DNA from: Rhipidocladum racemiflorum
Lineage: Eukaryota > Streptophyta > Magnoliopsida > Poales > Poaceae
Reading direction: 5' to 3'
Length of the DNA: 64,000 bases
NCBI GenBank assembly: GCA_036346355.1
Contig: CM070570.1
Span: 48,933,592 to 48,997,591, forward strand
The translations under genes and the position numbers were made by a program. This document shows, piece after piece, positions 12,439 through 25,152 of this stretch; position 1 is the first letter of the stretch, and each line of letters begins with the position of its first letter. The notes below the pieces were generated by a model. It was not told where the DNA came from. It worked only from the letters and a program-made list of their open reading frames with translations, and made no database searches.

Positions 12439-12736
12439 TGACGTCACGCGGGGCCCGCGTGTCAGCGACCGAGCCAAACCGCACCATGACATCATGCTGA
12501 CGTCACGGTGGGGCCCAGCTGTCAGCCGTCCTCAGCCGAGTGGATGACGTCACCGCTGACGTCATCCGATGGGACCCACATGTCAGTGAGACATGTATTC
12601 GTGGACCGGGTCCACGGTGGACCCAAACCGAATCGTGGACCACGTCCATGGACCGGCTAACGCAATAAATCGATTTTTCAATAGAAAAATAATTCGGTGG
12701 AAAATCAAAATCCACGCTGACGTCATGCTGACGTCA
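12439..12736. promoter_or_regulatory. Cluster of six TGACGTCA (bZIP-type) sites
   Basis: The palindrome TGACGTCA occurs at 12439-12446, 12498-12505, 12545-12552, 12557-12564, 12718-12725 and 12729-12736. This is the core recognised by plant TGA/C-box bZIP factors. Two copies persist at the equivalent place in the other LTR of the family (51337-51344 and 51349-51356). Since they lie downstream of the TATA-like motif, they could be internal enhancers, or the true start site may lie further down. Confidence 0.5.
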
Positions 12737-14732
12737 TTATTCGGCTTTTCAGTATAAAACTAAATAGAATAATTCGGATTATTGATTTATTTGAATTTTG
12801 AAACTTCAAACACTTATAACTTTTGCAATTTAACTCCGATTTGAGTGATTCAAATTTCTAAATTTTTATAAAATTGAGATCTACCTAATGGTGAATTTTA
12901 TTTAATTTTTGGACCAAAGTTTTTCTCTATAGTATTATTTAATTGATTATTTAAACTTTAAACGCTTGTAACTTTTGCGTTTTAACTCCGATTTTGCCGA
13001 TTCAAATTCCTAAATATTCATAAAATTATGCTCTCTATGTTTATGGACTTTATTTGGATATTTGGACACTTCTTGTCTACTGTTTATTCATTTATTGCTA
13101 TTTGCACGCTTTACGAGTAGACGTTGAAGTGCCCGAAGGCATTGAAGGTGAAGTGTTGACCCAGGAGCCAGCTCAAGACCAAGAACAAGTACTCTTTGAA
13201 GGCAAGTTGTGCTTTGACCATGTTGATTCCATTTTCAAATTAAATTGGTTTAAATTATTGCATGCTAGTTTAATTAGAAAATACTTTATTTAATTCCGGG
13301 GAAATAGATAAATGCCAAATTGCTGTATGACACCTTGGTTAATTAAAAATGTGCCATGACCCCTTGTCACCCTAGTTGTGGATTATTAGTTGGACATTAT
13401 TAAATTGCCAACCTGGGTAGTTAGACCGATGTAGTGTGCTTAGCCTTGCCACGTGAAATGCTTTGGACAATCAAATGCTAATATTGACTTAATGAGATAC
13501 TGCACCTGTTTTTGAAAGAAGTATCATGTGTTATGATTGTTGATGGCACGTGGTGCATAGTAATCAACTGGGGTTTGATAAATAGATTTCGACCGGGGCA
13601 TGTGGCAAGAATGATCGGGCGGGCCAGTTGTGGCACCGGGAACGTTGTTTTGGTTCTTCGGGTAGTCTTGCCCTGGTCACCCTAAGGACTTAACCTTGCA
13701 AGCCTTTGAACTGAGTCAAACGTGCAACCACATGTCTGTAATGGGACGGACCTAGTTGATTAAGTTGCTAATAACGTACCTGTGGGACCTCGGGGTGTCA
13801 ACTATATCTTTTGTGTAGTTGTACGGGGGAGCGTACCGGGGCTGCGGCCAGGTACCCATCTAACGGTTGATTGGCCTAAACTTCGCCTTCGAAAAGGGAA
13901 GGGTTAGCAATGACCGGGGAGGCCCACTTGTGCTGTTAGAAGTTTCCGAAAGACTTTGTTACGGACACTCGCCTTTGTGGTGTTTGGCTGTATCTTGTGG
14001 GGAAAGTGCATAACCTCTGCAGAGTGTAAAATCTATTCGAATAGCCGTGTCCGCGGCATTGGACATCGCTCGGGAATTACAGTCAAGGGTTAGACTTTCT
14101 TGAAAATAACTTGGACTTGAAAGGTTGGGTTTGGGTTTAGTAATGATGTTGATGGAAATGTGGGTTAGGATTGGGAAAGATGTTTATTTAATTCCTGGAA
14201 AAGTTATTGCTCTTAAACTTGTTCCTACTGCTTTCGAATCTACTTATGTTACTTGTCAAATGCTGTTTACTGTAATTACACCCTGAGCTACTCCTTTGTA
14301 CTAAGCCATGCATGTAGAATATCAGTTGCATTCTGTGCATGACTTGCTGAGTACCAAGTACTCACCCTTGCCACAATACAACACCAGTTGAAGAAGAGTC
14401 TACACTAGCTTTGGAGGAGGAGATCCAAGAGGAACCGTCTAACTAGGGAGCGAGCCTAGTCAGTTGCCTGTGGTATACTGGATGGCGCCACGAAGTTATC
14501 TTATTTTCCGCTGCTGTTATTTCTCTTTATTTAAGTTCTCGCCCTGTGTGGCGTATATTTGTAACTTGACCTTAAGGTCGAGCAACCAGCTTGGTTAACT
14601 ATTTAAAGTATTATATTATTTCGTTGAGTATGATTGTGATATTTACCGATGTTGAGACTGTGTGCACTAGCGTGTTCCTGGACTAGTGCTGAATACACAG
14701 AGGGTCCGAATTTGCAAATTCGAGTCCCGACA

Positions 14733-15189
14733 TTTGAGTACGAACCAAAGCTACCCCGAAGTTAAAATATTAATTGGAGGGGTAGAATTTCTAGCCAACC
14801 TCATTGTCCTAGACACCAAGTCCCTAGATGTGATACTAGAAATGGATTGGCTATCTAAAAACCAAGCAGTTTTGGATTGTGGGAATAGAGTGATACCCTA
14901 ACCAATCCAGATGGAGCAAAACTAAAGTTTCAAGCTGCTACAGTCAAGCTAGATGGGATAAGGTTTGTAATGTTAAAGGAATAAGTTTGGAAATGTGCCA
15001 ATCGTTAGAGAATTTCCTGATGTGTTTCCAGATGAGTTGCCTGGGATGACGCCAGACCAAGACATAGAGTTTCTGATCAACCTAGTTCTAGGAACCCCAC
15101 ATATCTCCAAGAGACCATATAGTATGCCTGCTAATGAGTTAGCGGAAGTAAAGAGACAGATTAAGTGTGTCAGGCCTTTTGGGTTCTAG
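14733..15189 (+). pseudogene. Protease C-terminus and start of RT, element F
   Basis: After the solo LTR the frame resumes with the C-terminal half of the aspartic protease (LIVLDTKSLDVILEMDWL is the conserved hydrophobic/DVILGMDWL segment). After a break comes the linker into RT at 14995 (VREFPDVFPDELPG, then KRPYSMPANELAEVKRQI). Homology ends near 15170 and a stop occurs at 15187. The RT catalytic motifs are absent. Confidence 0.82.
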
Positions 15190-16796
15190 CAAGTAGTCTT
15201 TTAGAATGAGTGTTTAACTGTACTTCATACAAATTCCGATACATGCAGAACTACTGATTCTAAGTGTCTAATTGTACTTCTAAATATTTTAGTGATTTGA
15301 TTTAATCATCAAATAGTCAATTGCCATTTTCTATATATATTTAACTGCTAATGATTGTAATGCGTGCATGCCATCAAAATTGCAATTTTCTATATATATT
15401 TGAATGTCCATGGAGTTTGAAAATGTACATATAATTTAGTTATCTCCTTAATTAATAAGTCAATGTGTTTCCAACTACTAAAATATTTTTTTTGCGGGCA
15501 AAATTGGAAGGACCTAGGACATTCGTTGTTCACGCCATGCTTATGACATCGCGGTTCCTAACCTATAGTTTGTGGAAGACAACTGATCAATAGTGTGTTT
15601 TGGTTTAGAATGACTAGTTGGATATATGCTAAGTGATTATTTTGTGTGCATGTAACCTGATGATGTGGGTGGAAGACTAATAGTAGGGTTAACTTTTGTA
15701 AGAGAACTTGATCTGTCAGTGTGGAAGACATTGACTCTAATTTGTTTAGTTGATCAGAACTTTGAGCTTTTGGACAGGTGATATTGACTTGGAGCTACAA
15801 GTTCCTGTTTAATGATTAAACATTGAGCTATGATGAATGAATGGATAAATTACTGGCTAATTAGGTGTGACATTACTGATTGTGTGATGCATGTGTCATA
15901 ATGTGAAATTAATCACAAATTATCTGATAGAATGTGTTTGATGTGACATAATGTGTCAATTACTGATTATGTGAATTAAGTGATAGAATGGATGAATTAC
16001 CGATTGTTTGATGTGTCATACTGAGTCAATTACCGATCGTTATTAATCTGTCACATTATATGATGGCACTGTGGGTGTCCCGATCTTTCGATGAGAAACA
16101 TACGATCGATTTGTTGGAGTCGACTTTGACGATCTTTCGATGAGAAACATATGATGGGGATTGCTCGGTTGACAGTGTTTTTGCGGGTTTTAAGGACCTT
16201 GGTTATAAGGTAGGTTTTTCCTTCAGTGGTAATGGTGGGTGTTGGCCTAGTTGTAAAAGATCAATCTTTTGCAAGGTTTTAACCCCGTTTGTTCAAGCAA
16301 TTGGTAGTTTTGGAATGATGTGTCCCGCTTGGTTCGCGTCGTCTTGTTTATGACGATGTGAAAGCATTTTTGCACATGAGAGCTGAAGGGGATCTAGAGT
16401 TGGGGTTAGAGGTTGGTACCGTGTTCTTCTGGAGAGTAGCGTTGGTTAAAGGGATCGGGCACTCTAGTGCCAAGGAATGTATGAAATGAAGAGTGTGAGA
16501 TCGTTTTCTTTTGTGGTCTGTTTGAGGATTTATCTTACCGCTTGGGTCCTGCTGAGGCCGTATGTGAGTGCTTTGTGTTTCAATGTTGAGTAAGATTCTG
16601 GCAAGTTTTGATTGTGAGTTATCGTTAGAGCCATCAATCTTCGAGCTTTAGCTCCTTGCTTTTGAGTCCGGGCTAATGCAAATCGTAGGGGTTTTTGAGC
16701 GGGTTCTGAGAAGTGAACCTTAGTTCCCTTCAATTTGGTTGGTTGCGAAGTGGTATGTCTCGGATCCGGGGTCGAATCCTGTGAAGGGGGAGAGAA
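15190..16796 (+). mobile_element. Non-coding interval, probably 3' internal part of the next Gypsy element
   Basis: No protein homology is recognisable. The right end is a polypurine tract directly abutting an LTR, so at least the last few hundred bases should be the 3' internal region of the element owning LTR C. The left part is AT-rich, with a duplicated TTTTCTATATATATTT segment (15329 and 15387) and recurrent ATGTGTCA/AATTACTGATTGTG words at 15860-16060. Where element F ends and this begins is not visible. Confidence 0.4.
16783..16796 (+). other. Polypurine tract (plus-strand primer site)
   Basis: GAAGGGGGAGAGAA immediately precedes the LTR start TGTGACACC. This orients family C: its LTRs start TGTGACACC and end GGTGTTACA. 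It identifies 16797 as the start of a 3' LTR. Confidence 0.75.
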
Positions 16797-19700
16797 TGTG
16801 ACACCCCAGAATATGACATTTTAGAATTCGGCATTTTGGTACGACTTTATAGCGTGTTTTTGGGCCGTTTTCGGGTGTTTGGGCCTCTCCGGGGGACTTT
16901 GGGCCTTGGGAGTTGAGTTGGGCCTCCGGTGGAAGGGTTTGGGCCCAAGGGGGGACTTTTGGGCAACCAAATCTGGCCCCCACCCCTTGGTGCACCCCCC
17001 ACTCCCTTTCCCAACCCTAGCCCCCCATGCGCCTCCACCCTTCCCCTTCCTCTCCATCTTCCCCCATGGGGCCACCACCTCTCCCCTCCCCTCTCCACCC
17101 CCCTTGCTTCCCTAGAGGAGATCCCCACCTCGCCATCCCGTTGATCCATCCTTCGGGAAGCCCCGCGACAAGGAGATCCAGTGGATTTGGAGCGAGGAAG
17201 GAGATCGCGTGAACCGGGAGGAGATTCGTCAGTTCATCGTTCGTCGGGTGAAGGTATGGCTAGGGGAATCCTTGGGGTTGGTCTAGGTACTGTGCTAGAG
17301 GGTATTTGGATGTTTTAGATCAAGTGGTGGAGCTGTGATTGGGTAGATTAGATGAAAACTAGAGTTTGCCACGTTCTCTGCTTCGGGCAGATTGTGTAGT
17401 CGACCTAGGGTTTGCGTTTTCGCGACCTTAGAATCGGAATTTGGTCGGTCGCCTGTTTAGAAAGTTGTAAGTGACTTCAATACCTTTCAGTGGACATAAA
17501 GAACGTCCAATTCCGCCCAGCCGTTTGAAAGTTATGCTCGATTTACCGAGCGTGTTCAAATCTGTGACGTAGCTGGGACAGAACATAGTGTTTTGTAGAT
17601 TAGACAACTTTAGAGGCCGAATCAGCTTTTCCCAATACTTAGAAAAAGTAAGGAAATTTCCTAAGCTATGTGAGGATGTACTCGTTTAATCGATTCGGAG
17701 TTTTAGAACTAAATTTATGCTAGATTGAAGTCTGCTGTCCTGGGAGGACAGATTCTCTGTTTTTCGATTTTGGGAGTAGTTTGTGAAGTCGGGGTAGACG
17801 AGCTTTTGCGTACTATTTTGGGGGCACGTTTTGAGTGTGTGGTATGTATGTGCAGGTGGTGTAATGTCAGGGAGCCGCCCAGACCGTCCTCGGGTTATCG
17901 AATGTCCCGTCGTCCACATCGGATTTGGAGGTTAGCAACGGATCGCCGGTGGCGCTCGCAGTGCTAACACCCAAGTCCAATCGAGACAGCGTTATCTCCA
18001 TTCGATGAACTCGACAACCGTCCCGGTATTCCCCCGGTATGCGACCCGAACTCGCCCAGGATCGCCCCGCATACCGGTTCCAACACGATATCAACTCAAT
18101 TTGCATAAAGGGGGCAACGAACTCGAAACTTTCGAACCCACACGCAAGCGGAAAACAAACGGCACAAAGACAAACCCGACAACCACCAAACCACACTAGC
18201 AACAACTCCAAGACTCTAAACCACACCAGAACTAAGAATTTGACCAAGACTTCAAAAATCGGAAAATTTCGGCATGACCTTTCTAGATCCTACGGACATC
18301 CACTCAGCAGACAAGAAAACACAGTTCAATATATATATATCGAAAGTAAAAGCAACATCCACGGCACCACCATAGTATCAGCAGTTAAGGAAAACACACA
18401 CGGAGCCTGACATCCACATGACCAACCATTTCCCAAATCCAAAAGCCCATCGAAACGCATCTATCTATACAACAAAAGGATCAACCATCGCATTTAACAA
18501 AAGTAAAGCAATCCCCGGAAGTGTTCTGCCCCTGAACACTCCCGGGCGTAGACGGCATCGCCAAGCCGCTACTCGGTGCCCTTGGTCACCGAGGCGATAA
18601 GGGTAGAACTCACACCCGCCAACCTGATCCTCACCTGAAAACCACAAAGCAGAAGCATGAGTACGAAAGGTACTCGCAAGACTTACCCGTGGGTCCATAT
18701 ATGACCGACTCCAAAGGTTATGCATTTGGATGTAGCAAAGAACCAGGCTGAAGATAAAAGTGCAGAAAGCTTAATATTTGTTATATTAATTACCTAACTA
18801 CACAATTCACAAGTTAAGCAGTTGTAACAGCGCCTACTTCTAAAATGAAGTTGAAATCTTTAATTCACAACAATTAATCTCATCACCAATTTATTTGGGC
18901 TCAAGCTCGATGGCGAACCTCGGTTCAAGTTCTTACTACGTGACTGTGCGATGAAAGAGCTTGCTCATATCCGAGAGCGCGGCAATTCGAATCGCTTAAT
19001 TAACCCTGCAGGGAAGCATTGATTGCACGACACTTACCACAAGGGCCTAGTGTCAACCCCCTCCCAATCATACCCAATCATTTGGCGTCCTCACGTGGCC
19101 GAAAACCTAGCACCCTCGAGCAGCCCCAAGCCCGGCTTGGCGCTCGAGAGTCGGCCTAAGCCTCGCCCTCAACCACGTCCAACCACAGGAAGTTACGGTC
19201 CATCGATTCCGTATGAGAGAAAGAGTGGCTTACCGTACCATAATCGGGCATGCGACCAACCGGGGTGTGCTCAATCAAAGGGCAACCATCGAATCGGTCC
19301 TTAATCGACTCAGACGGGAACTACCACATCGGGTCTCCTTACCCAATGTCCCAACCTTCCCGCCCGGTCTCCAATTTAACCTTTCCTTACATAACCGTAC
19401 CCATTTCATTTTATCACAAGTAAAGCAATTGATCTCAAGCGGTGGACCATCCACCACTTGGCCCAACCTCGACCTCTAAGAAATTCTAAGCAGTGACTCA
19501 TTTAATACCCATACTAGTTCCAACGGAAGTATTCACAAATCCAAGGGACGAATGTGCAGCAAATAGGATCTAACCCTAACCCAATTCAATTCCTAATGCA
19601 GACTTATTTCACCAATTAAGCAGTTTATTCACAAAAATACAATTAATATAGGTTCAAGATGCATAGGTGCTTGCCTGATGCTTCTGCCGGAGTCTCAATA

Positions 19701-22043
19701 GCCACTTGCTCTCCAATATCCCCCTCGATCACGGCCACGTCACCCTCCGCGGGATCGTTCGCTACACGATACATATGTATGAAATGAGATGAATGCTATG
19801 CCGATGACATGTAATGAAAATTTAAGAAAATCATGCAAGTACTCGACAAGCCAAATTGAAACACAACAGGAAGGTCCACAATAATAGCCAAGCATAATTT
19901 CGAAACGCCCAACACTATTTCAACCTCTGATCTTTATAAATGGAAAACGACTAAGCACGACGTTCACTCACTGAATCACCGCATAGAACCATCTATTATT
20001 AGCTAGCTCAACCCAAAATTCTAGGACTTCCAATACTACCATCCCCTTCGGCATTGAAACATCTCGCCGACATTAATCTTTCGCGCATAAGCAATCATAC
20101 ATAAACGAGCATCCACAAAACTCTAACTTGGATTAGCATTAATTAACATCATATAGCATATGACCTAGATAAGGACTCTAGCATCTCACATTGTGGTTTA
20201 GCCTCAACCAACATCCGCTAATCACATTCGCTTACTAATTGGACTCAATCACTAAATAGAACCTTGTTGGCATTTGATCGAACACCTAGTAGGCGCATTT
20301 CAACAACTAACCCATAGCCCTTGCATGAGCACTCCCAAGCAACAATCTCCCCCATGGGCATTTCAACAAACACCTAGCCTACACCCTTTCTAGCATTTCA
20401 TCAAACACTTAGCCTTCATCCAACCCTAGATCCCCAAATCCACCACAACCCTAACCATGGAGAGGTAGAGGGAGGTAGGGAGTGCAAGAGAGAGGGGGAG
20501 GTTCACCAAGCAGAGAAGGGGGCGGTGGGAGCCGGCCGGAGTAGAGGGAGCCGAGGGAGGCGGCGGCGACCAGGGACGGCGGCGCTCGGGGCCGAGCCGG
20601 CCTGCCGCGCCGGGCACGGGAGCAAGGGGGGTGGAGTCGCCAGGGGCTGGAGGGCGCAGGGAGGAGCCACCGTGAGGGAGGAGGGAGAGGTGAGGGAGTG
20701 GGGAGTGAGGGCGTCGCCCAGGGGAAGGGGATCGGGCTGGGGAGGGAGCCGGGTGGGGTTTCGGCTGGGAATGGGGAGGGGAGAGAGAGAGATGAGTGGG
20801 GAGGGAGAGAGGAAAAAAAGAAGTGGGGAAAAATTTGGGGAGGGAAATTACTTACTTACCCCCATGGACCACACACTTGGAAAAATTTGGACCATGACAT
20901 GTAACCCCGGGAGTGCCCTCATCCTCTCGCCAATCCGTCGCCCGAGGTTAAGGCAAGTGTATTGTAATGGGTAGCGTTGTATGTTGTTAATTGTGACTAG
21001 GTGCAACTTTGTTTACATGATGTGCTATCTTCTCATGATTACATGTTGTGATATCTTGCCATGATTAGTGCTTGCCATGTTATGATGAAAAAAAGATTAT
21101 TATGATGTTATGCCATGTTTAGTTCAGTTTGGTACAAGTTGTTTATGTTTATGGCATAATCGCATACATGGCATGTGATCTGGCCCAGTCGGTGAGAAAG
21201 TCATAACTAGTCTGGCAAGGTCGGTGAGAAAGTTATGACTAATCCGGAGAGCCAATGAGTAAGTCCGACCTCGTGATTCCATCCACCGTGGTGAATGGAA
21301 GCGAGGAGTAGGCACCCTCCATCTACGGGATGGAAGGGGAAAGAGGGTGCACGCCGACGGGTGTGCACTCAGCAATACCGGTATATGCTTCCAGGAGACA
21401 TGTGCATTGCATTGCATTGCATACATGATGATGATTATGAGTTGTGTACAATGTGCTTTGTCATGGCTATGATGTTGTAGATGAGGTTATGGTTTGATCA
21501 TGATGTTAAAGTATGGTATGTATTGCTGTTGGCGTTGATCTATTCTTTATGATCCATTGGAATATGCTTGCTGAGTGATGAACTCACGCTTGTGTTTATG
21601 TTGTTTTTCTTAGGTACCTTGACACCGACATGTGGGAAAGGGGCTTAGCGGCACGACATCACATAATTTTCACACAATTATACAATATTTACCTTTCGGA
21701 TTTGTGATCATGAATCTAGGGTGATGAAACTAGGATTATGATTTGTTCATGTGCCTGTTTACATCCTTTACTTCGATTTGGTTCATGAAGTGGTTAAATT
21801 CATTATGTTAGATTTAAATTGCCGCTATATTACCTGTTATTGTTGCTTTGGATGTTTTTCCATTATGATATATCATGTGATATTTTGTTGTTGCTCCGAA
21901 TCATGGATAAACAAAGGAGATGCTGCCGAAATTTTCGGTTCTAGAATTCGCACCTTTGCTGTAATTTATCTTTATTTGAGGTTTTTAGATGTTGTTTAAT
22001 CTATGTTTGGTAACATTCGCACACTAGATACCGAGGTGTTACA
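16797..22043 (+). mobile_element. 3' LTR of Gypsy family C, split by another LTR
   Basis: It starts TGTGACACCCCAG next to the polypurine tract and ends ACCGAGGTGTTACA. It is the reverse complement of the solo LTRs at 433-2602 and 7366-9555. The LTR is interrupted after 17864 and resumes at 20905. Without the insertion it is about 2.2 kb, like the other copies. The bases flanking the two outer ends (GAGAA and TAAAG) do not match, as expected for a 3' LTR rather than a solo LTR; the partner 5' LTR is not in the window. Confidence 0.85.
17865..20899 (-). mobile_element. Solo LTR, 3.04 kb, family D
   Basis: It begins TGTCAGGGAGCC and ends GGACCATGACA, with a perfect 5-bp duplication TGTAA (17860-17864 and 20900-20904). 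The host LTR reads continuously across the site. There are no gag/pol motifs or internal primer site, so I call it a solo LTR. The minus strand is favoured because the complement gives a short AT-rich start, a pyrimidine-rich leader (20770-20830 region) and a GC-rich block (20420-20760), a common layout downstream of an LTR promoter. Short ORFs in that block are Pro/Arg/Gly-rich and unsupported. Confidence 0.85.
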
Positions 22044-22776
22044 TAAAGAGAATGCAAGCATGTTTTCAAATTTTGTGTTTTGGGCGGGTCTTTACGTAAT
22101 TGTCATGTAATCATGTATACAAGAATTAAAGTGTAGATTTAATTGTTGTTTTTAGTCTTTTTATTAATATGGTTATATTTTTTGAATAATTTTATGTTTG
22201 TTCAAATTTTTAAAATTTAGAATTAAGGATTCACTACGTTTAACCATTAGAAACTTTTCTGTAAATGGCAAGGTTGTCTAGAGAAATTAATTTAATAAAC
22301 GGTGAAAAATTCAACTCAAGGTCCAAAAATTCAAACTTAAATTTTAAATTTTAAAATTTTACTTTATTTTTATTTTAGGCTGTTACATTTTAGCCTTCGA
22401 AGACCATTTAAGAGGGGTCGAAAAAGAGCAAAATTTTAGTGAATCTCGGTTTTTTCGATTCAAAAAATTCTGAATTTCTATTTTATTTTTTAAATTTCAT
22501 TCGAAATAATAAGGTTTTATTAAAATTTTAAATTTTGAAGAGGGACGAGGTGTAATTAAAAAACAAAATTTAAAACCTTGTATGGCCTCGACGTTGGCTG
22601 GCAAGAGTCAACACGATTTATGATGCGTGGGGAAGGAAGGGGCGGACGCGTGCCTGCATTGATGGGCCCTGGCCGGGCCAAGTGCTTGGTCTGTTAGCGA
22701 GTCCATCACAGGTCAACCTCACCCCAAAGCGCCTCTTTATAAAGCCACTTAATCACGCATAGGATTTCCCTCCGTT
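22044..22776. other. AT-rich intergenic stretch, no gene seen
   Basis: Strongly AT-rich with runs of AAATTTTAAA; nothing coding on either strand. A TATA-like CTTTATAAAG at 22735-22744 lies in a less AT-rich patch. It could be an old LTR fragment, but no termini were found. Confidence 0.5.
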
Positions 22777-23089
22777 AGGCCAACTCCAACAGCTTACCTA
22801 TCCCCTTCCTCATCCATTGAAATGAGGAATATTGCACTGTAGTTCCCTACTGTAGCTGCTCCAACAGACACGATCCTTCCCCATATGCTGAGCGGAGAGA
22901 ATCTCGAAATTTCGGGATTCTCTCTCCGTTCCCCATCGTCTTCCCGATCCCATCTGCAACTGAACGATTATCCCTCCCGCGCCAGTGAGGAACCCGTGAG
23001 CGGCGATAGATCTGGGCCTCCGTCGTCGCCACCGCTCCGTCTTCGACCCGTCCTCGCCACCGCTTCGTCGTCGTCGCCGCGCCATCCTC

Positions 23090-23330
23090 GTCCCGGACCT
23101 CGTCGCCGCGCCATCCTCGACGCGGTCCTCGTCGCCGTCGTCGTCGCGGACCTCGTCGCCGCGCCATCCTCGACGCGGACCTCGTCGCCGCGCCATCCTC
23201 GACGCGGACCTCGTCGCCGCGCCATCCTCGACGCGGTCCTCGTCGCGCGCCATCCTCGGCGCGGTCTCGTCGTAAATCGTCGCGCCATCCTCGACGCGGT
23301 CCTCGTCGCCGCGCCATCCTCGCCGGTAAA
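23090..23330. repeat. GC-rich tandem repeat, about 29-bp unit
   Basis: Units of the form CTCGTCGCCGCGCCATCCTC + GACGCGGAC/GTC repeat about eight times with small variations. All six frames stay open by chance, giving arginine/aspartate-rich ORFs (both strands, 22810-23410) that are artefacts of the repeat. Confidence 0.88.
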
Positions 23331-23445
23331 TCCCTCTCTTCCCTCTCCTTATTGGCATTTAGATTGAATGACTGGCTCCTCCGTTCCCTTTCTTTGTTAG
23401 CAACTATCAATCCTGCGCCAACAGACTAATTAGCAAGATGTAGCC

Positions 23446-23522
23446 TGTAGGTAAAGGATCTTCTTCCAAGTAGCACTTGTAGAATAGTTTGATCAGTGAG
23501 ATTATTCGATCTTCGACATAGC
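23446..23522 (+). repeat. 77-bp direct repeat, copy 1
   Basis: Identical by eye to 24093-24169, spaced about 650 bp apart within the same transposon. It begins TGTAGGTAAAGGATC and ends TTCGACATAGC. Confidence 0.93.
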
Positions 23523-24092
23523 CAAGTAATTCATTTCATTGATTGCCTTACACCTCTCAACTCTCATCAAGGTGTAAGTTCTGCCATGTAGTGCTGATAA
23601 AACAATGGATAATAATTGAATATCATATCACCACGGATAATAATGGAAGATTGTGATCAGCACTTTCTGCTCAGCGTGTTACACCTCGATACTTGTGTAA
23701 TGACATTGTTATTTCCACATACTAGTTATGTTAGGGATATTATTTATATATTGTATGTAGCACTCGTTAGCATGCAATCGACCTCGAGGCGAGGATAGCT
23801 GAGTTGTTCTGCCTATAATATCAGGGGGAAATGTGGTCAACAAAAGTATTTGAGGTTGTTGATGCTCCTAACATCTTAACATTTCGGTTTGGTGATAGAT
23901 AATTATGATTCTCGTTCTTATTAGGAATAACTCTCTAAGTTGTCATATGTTGGTTCTTTTCGTTTTATTTCATGATTCAGTCTCGGTGATCACATGCTAG
24001 CTGTTCCTTATTACGGAAGGTAATTATATATGATGCCAAGCGTGTCAAGATCAAGATCTTGATTATTCATCCTTTTCTTCACCGGTAGCCTT

Positions 24093-24169
24093 TGTAGGTA
24101 AAGGATCTTCTTCCAAGTAGCACTTGTAGAATAGTTTGATCAGTGAGATTATTCGATCTTCGACATAGC
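24093..24169 (+). repeat. 77-bp direct repeat, copy 2
   Basis: Exact second copy of 23446-23522. The perfect identity suggests a recent internal duplication or gene conversion inside the element. Confidence 0.93.
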
Positions 24170-25100
24170 AACTAGTCAATTTTTGGAGTAAATAATTTAT
24201 GAAGAAAATGTATTCTCCAAGAGGCAGGAAAGGAATAGTTTAACTTGCTTAAACATGATGTGGATAATTGCAGCAACCCTGTTAGGTTATCCAATTTAAC
24301 ACCATTTTTTATCAAACAAATATGAGATAGCCTATTTTCATTGAGCTCCCCGAAATAAGTCCTTTAGTTTTGTCTAACTATGAATTTATTATCAATTTTG
24401 CTGACATAGATCCGAGACACATGACATGTGTCTTGTGGTATGAGTATCCATATGACCATAAGAGAATAAGAGATATTACATGCTTGCTAACGTGAGAAAT
24501 GAAGATGCCTTTCAGTTTTTACTTATATAGTCCATGCTTAGAAGTTGGTTATGATAAAACTGCTCCAAATTCAGGGCCTTTAGTTTAGATTTATGAATTT
24601 ATCATTTTCTTGACATTTGTTCTGATTTCAAGGTTTTGCCTTGAAAAATGCTCTGATTTCAAGGATAACATATTGGTGTCATTATCAGAGCAGACTATCT
24701 AACTTTTTGGAACTGATTAAAATAGATTATGCTTCGCAATATATTGGATAAAATTTGCAGGACATTTATCTCGATTGTTTATTTGTTTAGCTGGCAATTT
24801 CAATATAAGCTTATCCCTATATTAGGATGTCTGAATCTCAGCATTTTCTTTATTGCGGCGTTCATGTTTCTGTTTGATTTATCAAGATGTTGCATTGGCT
24901 GGTAATTGTTTGAATCTTTGTAAATACTGTGGTGGTAATTATTTGCGGCGTTCATGTTTCTGTTTGGTCGGTTCTCATTGTTATTTTTAACTTCGAAAAG
25001 AGTGGTTGTCTGTAGCAGTTGTAAAGCATAAAGGTGCTGTTGAGTTTGACAAGATATTAGCAATGACAGTGTATCTTGTCGGTAAGTTTTTGGAATGAAA

Positions 25101-25152
25101 TAGCCGTTACAATATAGCCGTTACAATATTGCCGTTACAATATAGCCGTTAC
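25101..25152. repeat. Four short tandem units (AATATAGCCGTTAC)
   Basis: The unit TAGCCGTTACAATA is repeated four times with one T/A change, near the right end of the PIF/Harbinger-like element. Confidence 0.9.

Larger units (their letters stand above)
11200..14732 (+). mobile_element. Solo LTR, 3.53 kb, Tekay/Del type (family E)
   Basis: It begins TGTAACACCTCAATTTTTGC, ends CGAGTCCCGACA, and has a perfect 5-bp duplication TTTGA (11195-11199 and 14733-14737). Removing it rejoins the protease frame of element F, which proves an insertion. The end half is related to the LTR at 3239-6991. A second, truncated copy lies at 51300-53351. It contains a TATA-like TATTTAAT (11738-11745), a cluster of TGACGTCA sites, and short palindromes around GGATC(T)AGATCC. 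The interior ORFs are not conserved. Confidence 0.94.
6992..15189 (+). mobile_element. Internal region of Gypsy element F, broken
   Basis: This runs from the primer-binding site through a non-coding leader, gag, zinc knuckle, protease and the first part of reverse transcriptase. It is interrupted by two solo LTRs (7366-9555 and 11200-14732). Similarity to pol stops near 15180, after the beginning of RT, so the catalytic RT core, RNase H, integrase and 3' LTR are absent. The leader (7009-7365 and 9561-9861) has no supported ORF. Confidence 0.8.

Noticed and set aside
20426..20974. 149-residue Gly/Arg-rich ORF
   Set aside because: Purine-rich segment of LTR D; no conserved features.
22810..23410. 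Arg/Asp-rich ORFs of up to 187 residues, and a CRISPR-like look of the 29-bp repeats
   Set aside because: The ORFs arise from tandem repeats open in all frames. The repeats are contiguous without unique spacers and this is a plant genome, so no CRISPR.
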